The position numbers and the translations under genes are program-made. DNA of 36,323 bases from Bacteroidota bacterium (GTDB lineage: Bacteria; Bacteroidota; Bacteroidia; Flavobacteriales; Weeksellaceae): contig JAEWIR010000027.1 of the NCBI GenBank assembly GCA_023386965.1, positions 1 through 36,323 of the forward strand, read 5' to 3'. The notes under the pieces are model-generated. The model searched no databases. It saw only the letters and a list, made by a program, of their open reading frames with translations, and was not told where the DNA came from. Of this stretch, positions 8,769 through 16,270 are shown piece by piece. How positions within the stretch are numbered: the first letter of the stretch is position 1; every line of letters begins with the position of its first letter.

Positions 8769-11630
8769 TTATTTAAGCTTCTTTTTCACGGCTACTTCCT
8801 CGTAGACTTCAAGAATATCCCCGACTTCTATGTCGTTGTAGCCTTTCAGGTTCAGACCACATTCGTAACCTTTGGTTACTTCCTTCACGTCGTCTTTGAA
8901 ACGCTTTAAACTTTCCAGTTCTCCGTCAAATTTCACGATGCCGTCTCGAAGCAGGCGGATTTTGGAATTACGTCCTACTTTTCCGCTAAGAACCATACAA
9001 CCTGCAATGCTTCCAACCTTAGATATCTTGAATACCTCACGGATTTCAACATTACCTACCACCTGTTCCTTGATTTCCGGTGACAACATTCCTTCCATTG
9101 CCTCTTTTACTTCTTCAATAGCAGCATAGATCACGGAGTAAGTACGGATTTCAATTTCTTCTTTATCTGCAAGTTCCTTCGCATTTGCGCCGGCACGAAC
9201 ATTAAATCCAATAATAATCGCATCAGAAGCTGTAGCAAGGTTTACATCTGATTCGGTGATTGGTCCTACACCCTGATGCAGTATGTTGATACTGATTTCT
9301 TCGGTTGAAAGACGCTGCAACTGATCTGAAAGCGCTTCTACAGATCCATCTACGTCCCCTTTCAGGATAATATTAAGTTCCTTGAATTCGCCCAGCGCAA
9401 TTCTTCTACCGAGTTCCTCAAGTGTTGTATGCTTTTTGGTACGGATGGAAAGTTCACGCTGAAGCTGCTCCCTTTTGGTAGCAATCGTTTTGGCCTCACC
9501 TTCATCGTCGAATACCCTGAACTTATCACCGGCTGCCGGTGCTCCGTCCAGACCCAGGATAGTAACTGGCATTGACGGTCCTGCCGACTGCATAGGCTTA
9601 CCTCGTTCGTCCAGCATAGCTTTTACCTTTCCGTGGTTTTTACCCGCCAAAACGTAATCGCCCACCTTCAGTGTTCCGCTTTGAACCAGAATTGTTGCAA
9701 CATATCCGCGGCCTTTATCCAGCGAAGCTTCAATAACAACACCCTGTGCGTTTTTATTTGGATTGGCTTTCAGCTCAAGGATTTCAGCCTGCAGAAGAAC
9801 CTTCTCCAGCAACGCGTCCATATTGTTACCAAATTTGGCTGAAACTTCCTGCGACTGTACATTCCCGCCCCATTCTTCAACGAGGATATTCATACCGGAA
9901 AGTTGCTGACGAACATTGTCCGGATTTGAGTTGGGTTTATCCACTTTGTTCAGTGCGATGATCATTGGCACCCCTGCAGCCTGGGAGTGAGAAATGGCTT
10001 CCTTGGTTTGTGGCATCACGTCATCATCCGCTGCAATAACGATAATTGCAATATCGGTAACCTGGGCACCCCTGGCTCTCATCGCGGTAAATGCTTCGTG
10101 ACCCGGTGTATCCAGGAAGGTAATTTTCTGACCGTTCTCCAGCTGTACATTATACGCTCCAATGTGCTGCGTAATACCACCGGACTCACCTGCGATTACA
10201 TTGGTTTTCCTTACGTAATCCAGCAAGGAGGTCTTACCGTGGTCTACGTGACCCATTACAGTTACAATAGGTGCACGGGGAACCAGATCCTCTTCAGCAT
10301 CCATTTCCTCATCGGCTGCAGATTCTTCAATATCAGCATCGGAGAACTCGATCTTATAACCGAATTCATCAGCCACGAGCAACAGCGTATCTGCTTCCAG
10401 ACGCTGATTCATCGTTACCATTACGCCGAGTGAGAAACACGCCGAAATTACTTCTGTCGGACTTACATTCATCAGGCTTGCAAGTTCGCCTACAGTAATA
10501 AATTCGGTCACCTTCAAGGTGCGGTCTGCAGCATCGATCTGCTCCTGCAGTTCGTCCTGCTCCCTTCTGTAAGTACGTTTTTCTTTTCTGTATTTGGATC
10601 CTTTGGATTTACCGCCTTTGTTGGTCAGTTTCTCCAGAGTTTCCCTGATTTGGTTTTTCACCTGTTCATCCGTAAGTTCAACAGGCATTACGCGGTCTGC
10701 ACCACGTCTGGAGCCACCCGGCTTATTGCCGCCCTGGTGTGGCGGACGGTTACCCTGAGGACGGTTGCCCTGACCTCCAGGCCTGTTGCCCTGGCCACCT
10801 GCACCTCCGGTACCGGCCTGAGTACCACCTGCGGGATTTGGCTTTTCAATACGTTTTCTTTTCTTTTTGGCAGCAGCACTGTTGACTCCCTGAGATTTAG
10901 GCTTATTGAACTGCGACAGGTCTACAGTTTGTTTCAATATTTTAGGACCGTCAAGTTTTTGGTATACGGTCTCAATTTTATTATCGCCTAAGTTTTCAGA
11001 TTCCTGAATCGCAGGTACCGACGGTGTATCTGTATCTGCTGCTTTTGGTGCTTCGGCCACCGGAGTTTCCACTTTGGGGGCTTCTGCGGGTTTCGGAGTT
11101 TCTTTCTTTTCCTCAGCTGCCTTAGCAGGCTCAGGCTTTTGTTGCTCCTTTTTGGATGAGCGCGGTTTTCCGCTTTCTATCTGCGAGAGATCGATTTTAT
11201 CAAGAATCTTGAATTCCTGTCTCTCAATCACAGTTGGAGTTTCCTCCTTAGGCTCCTCTTTCTGAACAGGTGCTTCGGGAGCCGGCGCAGGCTTCTCCGC
11301 AGGGGCTTCCGGTTTCTTAGGATTAAGGTCAATCTTACCTAAGATTCTGGCTTCCGGTCTTACGGCAGCTCTTGCCTTGATCACTTCCGGGGCTTTTTCT
11401 TCCGCGACCAGTTTTTCCTCAGGAACTTTGGCCATTACCACTTCGTGAGAAGCTTTACGCTGCTCGCTGTCCTTCATGAATTCTGCCTTCAGTGCTCCAT
11501 ATGCCGCTTCATCCAGTTGAGCGTTAGGATTTTCATCTACAGCAAAGCCTTGCCCCTGCAGAAACTCCACAAGTCTCGACATTGAAATATTGAATTCCTT
11601 TAACGCTTTATTTAATCTAATTTTTGGCAT
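8769..11630 (-). CDS. infB: Translation initiation factor IF-2
   Basis: The 953-aa product is the GTPase that places initiator tRNA on the 30S subunit and promotes 50S joining. Residues ~1-60 hold an IF2 N-terminal subdomain (MPKIRLNKALKEFNISMSRL). Residues ~60-320 are a long Pro/Glu/Lys-rich linker, then a GGQGNRP-type Gly/Arg/Gln repeat at about 270-305. A second IF2_N unit is near 375-425. The G domain follows with G1 GHVDHGKT (460-467), G3 DTPG (507-510) and G4 NKVD (561-564). The C-terminal domains contain VEALSDQLQ and the final GYNDIEVGDILEVYEE. The length fits the large Bacteroidetes form. It is the last gene of rimP-nusA-infB, 63 bp after nusA, and ends at a clear terminator. Confidence 0.98.
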   Translation of the reverse strand: MPKIRLNKALKEFNISMSRLVEFLQGQGFAVDENPNAQLDEAAYGALKAEFMKDSEQRKASHEVVMAKVPEEKLVAEEKAPEVIKARAAVRPEARILGKIDLNPKKPEAPAEKPAPAPEAPVQKEEPKEETPTVIERQEFKILDKIDLSQIESGKPRSSKKEQQKPEPAKAAEEKKETPKPAEAPKVETPVAEAPKAADTDTPSVPAIQESENLGDNKIETVYQKLDGPKILKQTVDLSQFNKPKSQGVNSAAAKKKRKRIEKPNPAGGTQAGTGGAGGQGNRPGGQGNRPQGNRPPHQGGNKPGGSRRGADRVMPVELTDEQVKNQIRETLEKLTNKGGKSKGSKYRKEKRTYRREQDELQEQIDAADRTLKVTEFITVGELASLMNVSPTEVISACFSLGVMVTMNQRLEADTLLLVADEFGYKIEFSDADIEESAADEEMDAEEDLVPRAPIVTVMGHVDHGKTSLLDYVRKTNVIAGESGGITQHIGAYNVQLENGQKITFLDTPGHEAFTAMRARGAQVTDIAIIVIAADDDVMPQTKEAISHSQAAGVPMIIALNKVDKPNSNPDNVRQQLSGMNILVEEWGGNVQSQEVSAKFGNNMDALLEKVLLQAEILELKANPNKNAQGVVIEASLDKGRGYVATILVQSGTLKVGDYVLAGKNHGKVKAMLDERGKPMQSAGPSMPVTILGLDGAPAAGDKFRVFDDEGEAKTIATKREQLQRELSIRTKKHTTLEELGRRIALGEFKELNIILKGDVDGSVEALSDQLQRLSTEEISINILHQGVGPITESDVNLATASDAIIIGFNVRAGANAKELADKEEIEIRTYSVIYAAIEEVKEAMEGMLSPEIKEQVVGNVEIREVFKISKVGSIAGCMVLSGKVGRNSKIRLLRDGIVKFDGELESLKRFKDDVKEVTKGYECGLNLKGYNDIEVGDILEVYEEVAVKKKLK

Positions 11631-11693
11631 GCAAATATTTACTATTTTATTTTTATAATCCCGTGTACCCGGTACAGCATTTACGAGGTGAGT

Positions 11694-12929
11694 TTAAGCT
11701 TCCAGTTCTTCCTTAAGAACCTGCTTCACCTCATCGATCTGCTCCTCTTCCAAATCCACAAGGTTTACCAATGCTTCAGTATCCTTATCCAGGACGCTTC
11801 TTGCAGTGTTTAATCCTACTTTCTTAAATTCTTTAATGATCCACTCGCTGATTTCATCGCTGAACTCGTCCAGTTCCACATCGTCATCATCACTGGTTTC
11901 CCGGTATACATCAATTTCAAAACCACTTAACCAGGAAGCAAGTTTAATGTTCTGTCCCTGCTTACCAATTACTTTGGAAATCTCTTCAACCGGCGTATAC
12001 ACCATTGCATAGGATTGCTCTTCATTGATGTCAATTTTATTGACCGTTACATTACCCAGGGCTCTTTTAACCATAATTTCAGGATTTTTGGACCACTGGA
12101 TAACATCAATATTTTCATTCTTCAGTTCACGCACCACACCATGGATACGGGAACCCTTTACACCCACACAGGCACCTACAGGATCAATCCTGTCATCATA
12201 GGCATCCACCGCAATCTTCGCCTTCTCACCGGGTATCCTAACCACTTTCTTAAGCATTATGGTACCATCCTGAATCTCAGGAATCTCAAGCTCAAGAAGC
12301 TTTTCCAGGAATTTAGGTGAAGTCCGGGAAACGATGATCTGCGGCTTGGAACCTTTAAAGTCCACACTGTCCACAATCGCACGGATGCTTTCACCTTTCT
12401 TGAAAAAGTCGGACGGGATCTGATTTTCCTTTGGCAGAATAAATTCATTATCCTCATCGTCCAAAAGTATAGCGTGCTGTTTCCTGATATGATGTACCTC
12501 TCCAACAACAATCTCACCAATACGGTCATGGAACTGCTCATACAGAAGTCCGTTATTGTGCTCCTGAAGTTTGGTAGCCAAAATCTGCTTAAGCGTCAGG
12601 ATATTTCGGCGACCTAATTCAGCAATTGGAATTTCAACGGTATAGTCTTCTCCCACTTCAAAGGTAGGATCTATTTTCTTGGCTTCCTGCAATTCAATTT
12701 CCAGGTCATCATCTTCGGACATTCCGTCTTCCACAATAGTTTTATTCAGGAAAATCTGAAAGTCACCTTTATCAGGGTTTACAATGACATCGAAGTGATC
12801 GTCTGAATCAAATCTTTTTCTTAGCAGCGTTTTCAGTGAATCTTCAATAATAGCCATCAAGTCAATCTTGCTGATGCTTTTTTCGTCTTTAAAATCGCCA
12901 AACGCTTCAATTAACGCTAAACTGTCCAT
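11694..12929 (-). CDS. nusA: Transcription termination/antitermination factor NusA
   Basis: This 411-aa protein binds RNA polymerase and nascent RNA and modulates pausing, termination and antitermination. The N-terminal RNAP-binding domain (MDSLALIEAFGDFKDEKSIS onward) covers about the first 125 residues. An S1 domain follows (IGEIVVGEVHHIRKQHAILL to PKENQIP). Two KH domains follow: KH1 with DPVGACVGVKGSRI, and KH2 with the EEISKVIGKQGQNIKLAS GxxG loop. A short acidic C-terminal region carries the helical segment LVDLEEEQIDEVKQVLKEE. The protein lacks the duplicated C-terminal repeats of the longer gammaproteobacterial NusA, as is usual outside that group. It sits 55 bp after rimP and 63 bp before infB in one transcription unit. 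Confidence 0.97.
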   Translation of the reverse strand: MDSLALIEAFGDFKDEKSISKIDLMAIIEDSLKTLLRKRFDSDDHFDVIVNPDKGDFQIFLNKTIVEDGMSEDDDLEIELQEAKKIDPTFEVGEDYTVEIPIAELGRRNILTLKQILATKLQEHNNGLLYEQFHDRIGEIVVGEVHHIRKQHAILLDDEDNEFILPKENQIPSDFFKKGESIRAIVDSVDFKGSKPQIIVSRTSPKFLEKLLELEIPEIQDGTIMLKKVVRIPGEKAKIAVDAYDDRIDPVGACVGVKGSRIHGVVRELKNENIDVIQWSKNPEIMVKRALGNVTVNKIDINEEQSYAMVYTPVEEISKVIGKQGQNIKLASWLSGFEIDVYRETSDDDDVELDEFSDEISEWIIKEFKKVGLNTARSVLDKDTEALVNLVDLEEEQIDEVKQVLKEELEA

Positions 12930-12984
12930 AATCTATATAGTGATAATAATGAGTAGTACGGAAACTCCGTCGGTCATCATATTG

Positions 12985-13452
12985 TTAAAATTTTACTGTT
13001 ACCAGCGCTTTTTTTATTTCCGTGTAGGGAATCTCTCTTTCTTCCACTACATCAACCTTGCCTTTCCCTACTTCCTTAGGCTTTCGGTACCGAAGCACTA
13101 AGGTAATACTTTTTTCATCCAGTTTAAGAAGTTCGCCTTCCACCTTAGTATCGTCCGTAAGCAGAATATCCAGCTCCCTCCCAATATTTTTGCGGAACTG
13201 CCTTTCTGATTTCAGAGGTTCGCTGAGCCCGGCACTCATGACCTGCAGCGAGAAGTCGTGCTCTTCGCGGTCCATATTGAATTCGATTGCGCGGCTCGCA
13301 TCCAGACAATCCTGAACCGACACCCCCTGGTCACCATCCAAAATAACAGTGATATCATCTGCGGCAGAAAAGCGCAGATCGATAAGGAAGAGATCTTCAC
13401 GCTCTTTCAGAAATTCGCCAATAAGGCTTTCTATCTTTTCTCTAAACTCCAT
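12985..13452 (-). CDS. rimP: Ribosome maturation factor RimP
   Basis: This 155-aa cytoplasmic protein belongs to the family that assists late 30S subunit maturation. The N-terminal alpha/beta domain contains FLIDLRFSAADDITVILDGD, DCLDASRAIEFNMD and the family's conserved SAGLSEPLKSERQFRKNIGR segment, close to the usual SPGLxRPL motif. A C-terminal beta-barrel domain follows from LDILLTDDTKVEGELLKLDE. It is the first gene of the rimP-nusA-infB operon, an order conserved in many bacteria. The start at 13452 is supported by position. A possible 21-codon upstream ORF overlaps this start by 11 bases, and a terminator-like hairpin lies just upstream, so its expression may be controlled in the leader. 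Confidence 0.95.
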   Translation of the reverse strand: MEFREKIESLIGEFLKEREDLFLIDLRFSAADDITVILDGDQGVSVQDCLDASRAIEFNMDREEHDFSLQVMSAGLSEPLKSERQFRKNIGRELDILLTDDTKVEGELLKLDEKSITLVLRYRKPKEVGKGKVDVVEEREIPYTEIKKALVTVKF

Positions 13453-13507
13453 AATCTACTGAACGGTTGCTGATACGAAAAAAGGCTCTCTTTCGAAGCC
13501 TTTTCAT
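13442..13507 (-). CDS. Possible leader peptide ORF overlapping the rimP start
   Basis: An ATG at 13507 opens a 21-codon frame, MKRLRKRAFFRISNRSVDYG plus V, ending in TAG at 13444-13442, inside rimP and in another frame. It begins about 12 bases after the likely transcription start and spans the whole terminator-like hairpin at 13480-13504. The product is strongly basic. No clear Shine-Dalgarno sequence is visible. If translated, ribosomes would melt the hairpin and couple translation to rimP. It could also be a chance frame: 21 codons is short. Confidence 0.3.
   Translation of the reverse strand: MKRLRKRAFFRISNRSVDYGV
13480..13504 (-). terminator. Terminator-like hairpin in the rimP-nusA-infB leader
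   Basis: On the minus strand AAAAGGCT (13504-13497) and AGCCTTTT (13487-13480) form an 8-bp stem with a 9-base loop, followed by two more T residues. It lies between the rimP promoter and the rimP ATG. No minus-strand gene upstream needs a terminator because ugd is divergent. An attenuator role for the operon is therefore the simplest reading. A block to antisense transcripts is the alternative. Confidence 0.5.
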
Positions 13508-13525
13508 TTTTCCGCAATTCCTGTG

Positions 13526-13555
13526 CAAATATACGAATAAATTCTTAAAATACAA
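13526..13555 (-). promoter_or_regulatory. Promoter of the rimP-nusA-infB operon
   Basis: On the minus strand TTG at 13555-13553, within TTTTG, is followed by exactly 19 bases and TATATTTG at 13533-13526, a full consensus match. The start of transcription would be near 13520, about 68 bases before the rimP ATG. Confidence 0.7.
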
Positions 13556-13650
13556 AACAGATTTGATTCTCAGATTATTGAGAAAAATAAAGCATGAAAG
13601 CACCCAGTTTCCGTACATGCTCCGACCACCAAGTAATATGATCTTCCTGC

Positions 13651-13678
13651 ATCAATTAAGCAAATGCTATTAATTGAT
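13651..13678. repeat. Perfect 9-bp inverted repeat upstream of ugd
   Basis: ATCAATTAA (13651-13659) and TTAATTGAT (13670-13678) are exact inverted copies around 10 bases. The right arm overlaps the putative -33 TTG of the ugd promoter. That is a typical place for an operator, but no binding protein can be named. Confidence 0.4.
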
Positions 13679-13706
13679 GATAAAAGGTAAATTTTCTGTA
13701 ATTTTG
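13674..13706 (+). promoter_or_regulatory. Putative ugd promoter
   Basis: A perfect -7 box TAATTTTG lies at 13699-13706. A TTG at 13674-13676 precedes it by 22 bases, at the long end of the usual spacing. The likely start is about 15-20 bases before the ugd start codon. Confidence 0.45.
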
Positions 13707-13716
13707 GCGCAATTAT

Positions 13717-13722
13717 AAAGGA
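13717..13722 (+). promoter_or_regulatory. Ribosome binding site supporting a TTG start of ugd
   Basis: AAAGGA ends 6 bases before the TTG at 13729. An in-frame TAA at 13723-13725 rules out any start further upstream, so TTG is the best start of ugd. Confidence 0.5.
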
Positions 13723-13728
13723 TAAATT

Positions 13729-15054
13729 TTGAATATTACGATTGTAGGGACCGGATACGTAGGTCTGGTTACAGGATCTACGCTGGCAGAACTGGGGAAC
13801 TCTGTATATTGTGTGGATATCGACGAGCAGAAAGTGGCGGCTATGCAAGAGGGGAAAATTCCTATTTATGAGCCCAATCTTGAAGAGATGTTTACCCGAA
13901 ACATCCAGGCGCAGCGACTGTTCTTCACCACAAACCTTAAAGAAACTCTTGACAAAAGCGAGGTAATTTATCTGGCGCTCCCCACACCTCCCGGCGAGGA
14001 CGGCAGCGCGGATTTGTCCTATGTCCTGGGCGTCGCGGAAAAAATCGGCACTTACATGAGTGATTACAAATTGATCGTAAATAAATCCACGGTGCCTGTA
14101 GGTACTGCCGATAAGGTAAGGCAGGTAATAAGCACCCGTACAGAAATACCCTTTGATGTAGTTTCGAACCCGGAATTCCTGCGGGAAGGTTTCGCAGTGG
14201 AAGATTCAATGAATCCCTCGCGGGTGGTGGTAGGCTGCAGCTCTGCACGGGCGCGTGAAATCATGTCAGCCATTTATCAGCCATTTACGAACACAGGCAT
14301 CCCTATCATATTTATGGATGAGAAATCATCTGAACTTACAAAGTACGCTTCCAACTCTTTCCTGGCAGTAAAAATCACTTTCATGAACGAAATTGCCAAT
14401 TACTGCGAGAAGGTAGGCGCAGATGTGGACAAGGTACGTCTGGGCATGGGATCCGACGACCGGATTGGTCACCGCTTCCTGTTTCCGGGCATCGGTTATG
14501 GCGGAAGCTGTTTCCCTAAAGATGTAAAAGCACTGATCACATCAGGCAAGAGTGAGGAATTTGACTTCAAATTGCTCCAGGCCACCGAACAGGTGAACAT
14601 CAACCAGAAGACCATCCTCATTCCGGAAATTGAAAATTATTTCGGCGGTGACCTAAAGGGTCGCCGGATTGCGGTTTGGGGTCTGGCATTTAAAGCCAAT
14701 ACTGATGACATCCGTGAAGCCTCTTCCCTTGACAATATCCGGGCTTTACTGGACAAAGGAGCAAATGTGGTGGCGTACGACTCCATAGCGGAGGATAATG
14801 TACGCAAACTTTTGGGCGACCAGATTGAGTATGCTGCTGATATGTACTCTGCGCTGGAAGGTGCGGACTGTCTGCTGATTGTAACTGAGTGGCCTGAATT
14901 CAAGAATCCTAATTTTGACCTGATTGCGGACCGCCTTAAAAATAAAGCCATCTTTGACGGCAGAAACATGTATTCCGTTGATACGCTGGAACAGCACGGA
15001 TTTTTTTATAAAAGTGTAGGCCGCAGGACAATTAAAAACACAGTGATAAAATAA
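13729..15054 (+). CDS. ugd: UDP-glucose 6-dehydrogenase
   Basis: The 441-aa enzyme oxidises UDP-glucose to UDP-glucuronate with two NAD+, supplying uronic acid for capsule, exopolysaccharide or O-antigen. The Rossmann motif GTGYVGLVTG (7-16) is at the N-terminus. STVPVGT (120-126) and SNPEFLREG (146-154) are family blocks, and the catalytic Cys261 lies in GYGGSCFPKD. The C-terminal UDP-binding domain contains GRRIAVWGLAFKANTDDIRE. The start is TTG, forced by the in-frame stop just upstream and supported by AAAGGA. It is followed 5 bp later by rfbB, so the two are probably co-transcribed. The AAAGGA and the promoter box upstream suggest it opens the nucleotide-sugar operon. Confidence 0.96.
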   Translation: MNITIVGTGYVGLVTGSTLAELGNSVYCVDIDEQKVAAMQEGKIPIYEPNLEEMFTRNIQAQRLFFTTNLKETLDKSEVIYLALPTPPGEDGSADLSYVLGVAEKIGTYMSDYKLIVNKSTVPVGTADKVRQVISTRTEIPFDVVSNPEFLREGFAVEDSMNPSRVVVGCSSARAREIMSAIYQPFTNTGIPIIFMDEKSSELTKYASNSFLAVKITFMNEIANYCEKVGADVDKVRLGMGSDDRIGHRFLFPGIGYGGSCFPKDVKALITSGKSEEFDFKLLQATEQVNINQKTILIPEIENYFGGDLKGRRIAVWGLAFKANTDDIREASSLDNIRALLDKGANVVAYDSIAEDNVRKLLGDQIEYAADMYSALEGADCLLIVTEWPEFKNPNFDLIADRLKNKAIFDGRNMYSVDTLEQHGFFYKSVGRRTIKNTVIK

Positions 15055-15059
15055 TAAGA

Positions 15060-16142
15060 ATGAAAAACATCATCATTACCGGCGGCGCCGGCTTCATCGG
15101 TTCCCATGTAGTTAGGGAATTTGTAAAGAACCATCCCGAATCTGTAATCATCAATCTGGATGCCCTTACTTACGCCGGCAATCTTGAAAACCTAAAAGAT
15201 ATTGAGAACGAGCCCAATTATGTTTTCGAAAAGGCGGACATCACCAAACCGGATGAGCTCCGAAAGGTTTTTGAAAAATATAATCCTGATGCCGTAATAC
15301 ATCTTGCGGCTGAAAGTCATGTAGACAGGAGTATCACCAACCCCAACGCCTTCATCAACACCAATGTAAACGGAACAGCCAACCTGCTGAACCTTTGCCG
15401 TGAATTCTGGACCTTAAACCCAGACCATACCCACGGAAACTTTCCGGATGAGACGCGCACCAACCTGTTCTATCATGTTTCAACGGACGAAGTGTATGGA
15501 AGTCTTGGCGAAACAGGATTTTTCCTGGAAACCACTCCTTACGACCCACAATCCCCGTATTCTGCAAGTAAAGCCGCTTCGGACCATTTAGTTCGCGCCT
15601 ACGGAAACACCTACGGCATGCCTTTTATCGTGTCCAACTGTTCCAACAATTACGGTCCTAACCATTTTCCTGAGAAACTGATCCCACTCTGCATTTCAAA
15701 TATCATCAACGAAAAACCACTGCCAATCTATGGCGACGGCACATACAAGCGCGACTGGCTGTTTGTAATAGACCATGCAAAAGCCATTCACCGGATATTT
15801 TTTGAGGCAAAAACCGGCGAGACTTATAATATCGGCGGGTTTAACGAGTGGCAGAACATTGATTTGGTAAAGGAACTCATCAGACAAATGGATGAAAAGC
15901 TGGGCAAGCCGGCAGGCTATTCGGAAAAACTTATTACCTATGTAAAAGACAGACCCGGTCATGACAAGCGTTACGCCATTGATGCGACGAAACTGAACAG
16001 AGATTTAGGCTGGAAACCCTCTGTTACCTTTGAAGAAGGCCTTGGCAAGACCATTGACTGGTTCCTGGAGAATCAGGAATGGCTGGAGCATGTGACTTCA
16101 GGAAGTTATCAGGAGTATTATGATAAGCAATATATGCAGTAG
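15060..16142 (+). CDS. rfbB: dTDP-glucose 4,6-dehydratase
   Basis: This 360-aa extended-SDR enzyme converts dTDP-glucose to dTDP-4-keto-6-deoxyglucose, the second step towards dTDP-rhamnose and other deoxysugars. Visible motifs are the NAD-binding GGAGFIGSH (8-16), the catalytic TDE (142-144) and the YxxxK pair Tyr167/Lys171 in PYSASKAASDH. The block DALTYAGNLENL (34-45) and the C-terminal VKDRPGHDKRYAIDA are typical of RmlB. It starts 5 bp after ugd. Its stop codon forms the edge of the first heptamer-repeat cluster that separates it from rfbA. The dTDP-sugar epimerase (rfbC) and reductase (rfbD) genes are not in the window. Confidence 0.96.
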   Translation: MKNIIITGGAGFIGSHVVREFVKNHPESVIINLDALTYAGNLENLKDIENEPNYVFEKADITKPDELRKVFEKYNPDAVIHLAAESHVDRSITNPNAFINTNVNGTANLLNLCREFWTLNPDHTHGNFPDETRTNLFYHVSTDEVYGSLGETGFFLETTPYDPQSPYSASKAASDHLVRAYGNTYGMPFIVSNCSNNYGPNHFPEKLIPLCISNIINEKPLPIYGDGTYKRDWLFVIDHAKAIHRIFFEAKTGETYNIGGFNEWQNIDLVKELIRQMDEKLGKPAGYSEKLITYVKDRPGHDKRYAIDATKLNRDLGWKPSVTFEEGLGKTIDWFLENQEWLEHVTSGSYQEYYDKQYMQ

Positions 16143-16165
16143 GCGTTAGGCTGTACGCGGTAAGC
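16140..16165 (-). repeat. Heptamer repeat cluster A (GCNTANN units, inverted)
   Basis: Read on the minus strand this stretch is GCTTACC, GCGTACA, GCCTAAC, then GCCTA, which is successive 7-bp units with consensus GCNTANN. It begins at the rfbB stop codon. It is an imperfect inverted copy of cluster B: 19 of 26 positions match against 16233-16258. Confidence 0.6.
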
Positions 16166-16232
16166 TTCCTGTTCAGAAACATTTTGAACCGCTGAGCATA
16201 TAAGTCAACGAAAATTAATAAAATATAAAAAA

Positions 16233-16267
16233 GCCTACAGCATATTGCCTAAAGCTTAAAGCATAAA
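16233..16267 (+). repeat. Heptamer repeat cluster B (five GCNTANN units)
   Basis: Five contiguous 7-bp units can be read: GCCTACA, GCATATT, GCCTAAA, GCTTAAA and GCATAAA. The last unit ends three bases before the rfbA ATG. Together with cluster A it could fold into a long imperfect hairpin across the rfbB-rfbA gap. Confidence 0.65.
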
Positions 16268-16270
16268 AAA

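Noticed and set aside
9987..10433. 148-codon plus-strand frame within infB
   Set aside because: It is antisense to the IF-2 GTPase domain, which is unambiguous.
10700..10850. GC-rich low-complexity tract that could be a DNA repeat
   Set aside because: It encodes the Gly/Gln/Asn/Arg-Pro linker of IF-2, which explains it.
11664..11676. Palindrome TGTACC-C-GGTACA in the nusA-infB gap
   Set aside because: It is short, inside an operon, with no promoter or T tract nearby. I see no reason to call it functional.
13594..13641. 15-codon plus-strand frame upstream of ugd
   Set aside because: Too short, with no ribosome site and upstream of the ugd promoter. Likely chance.
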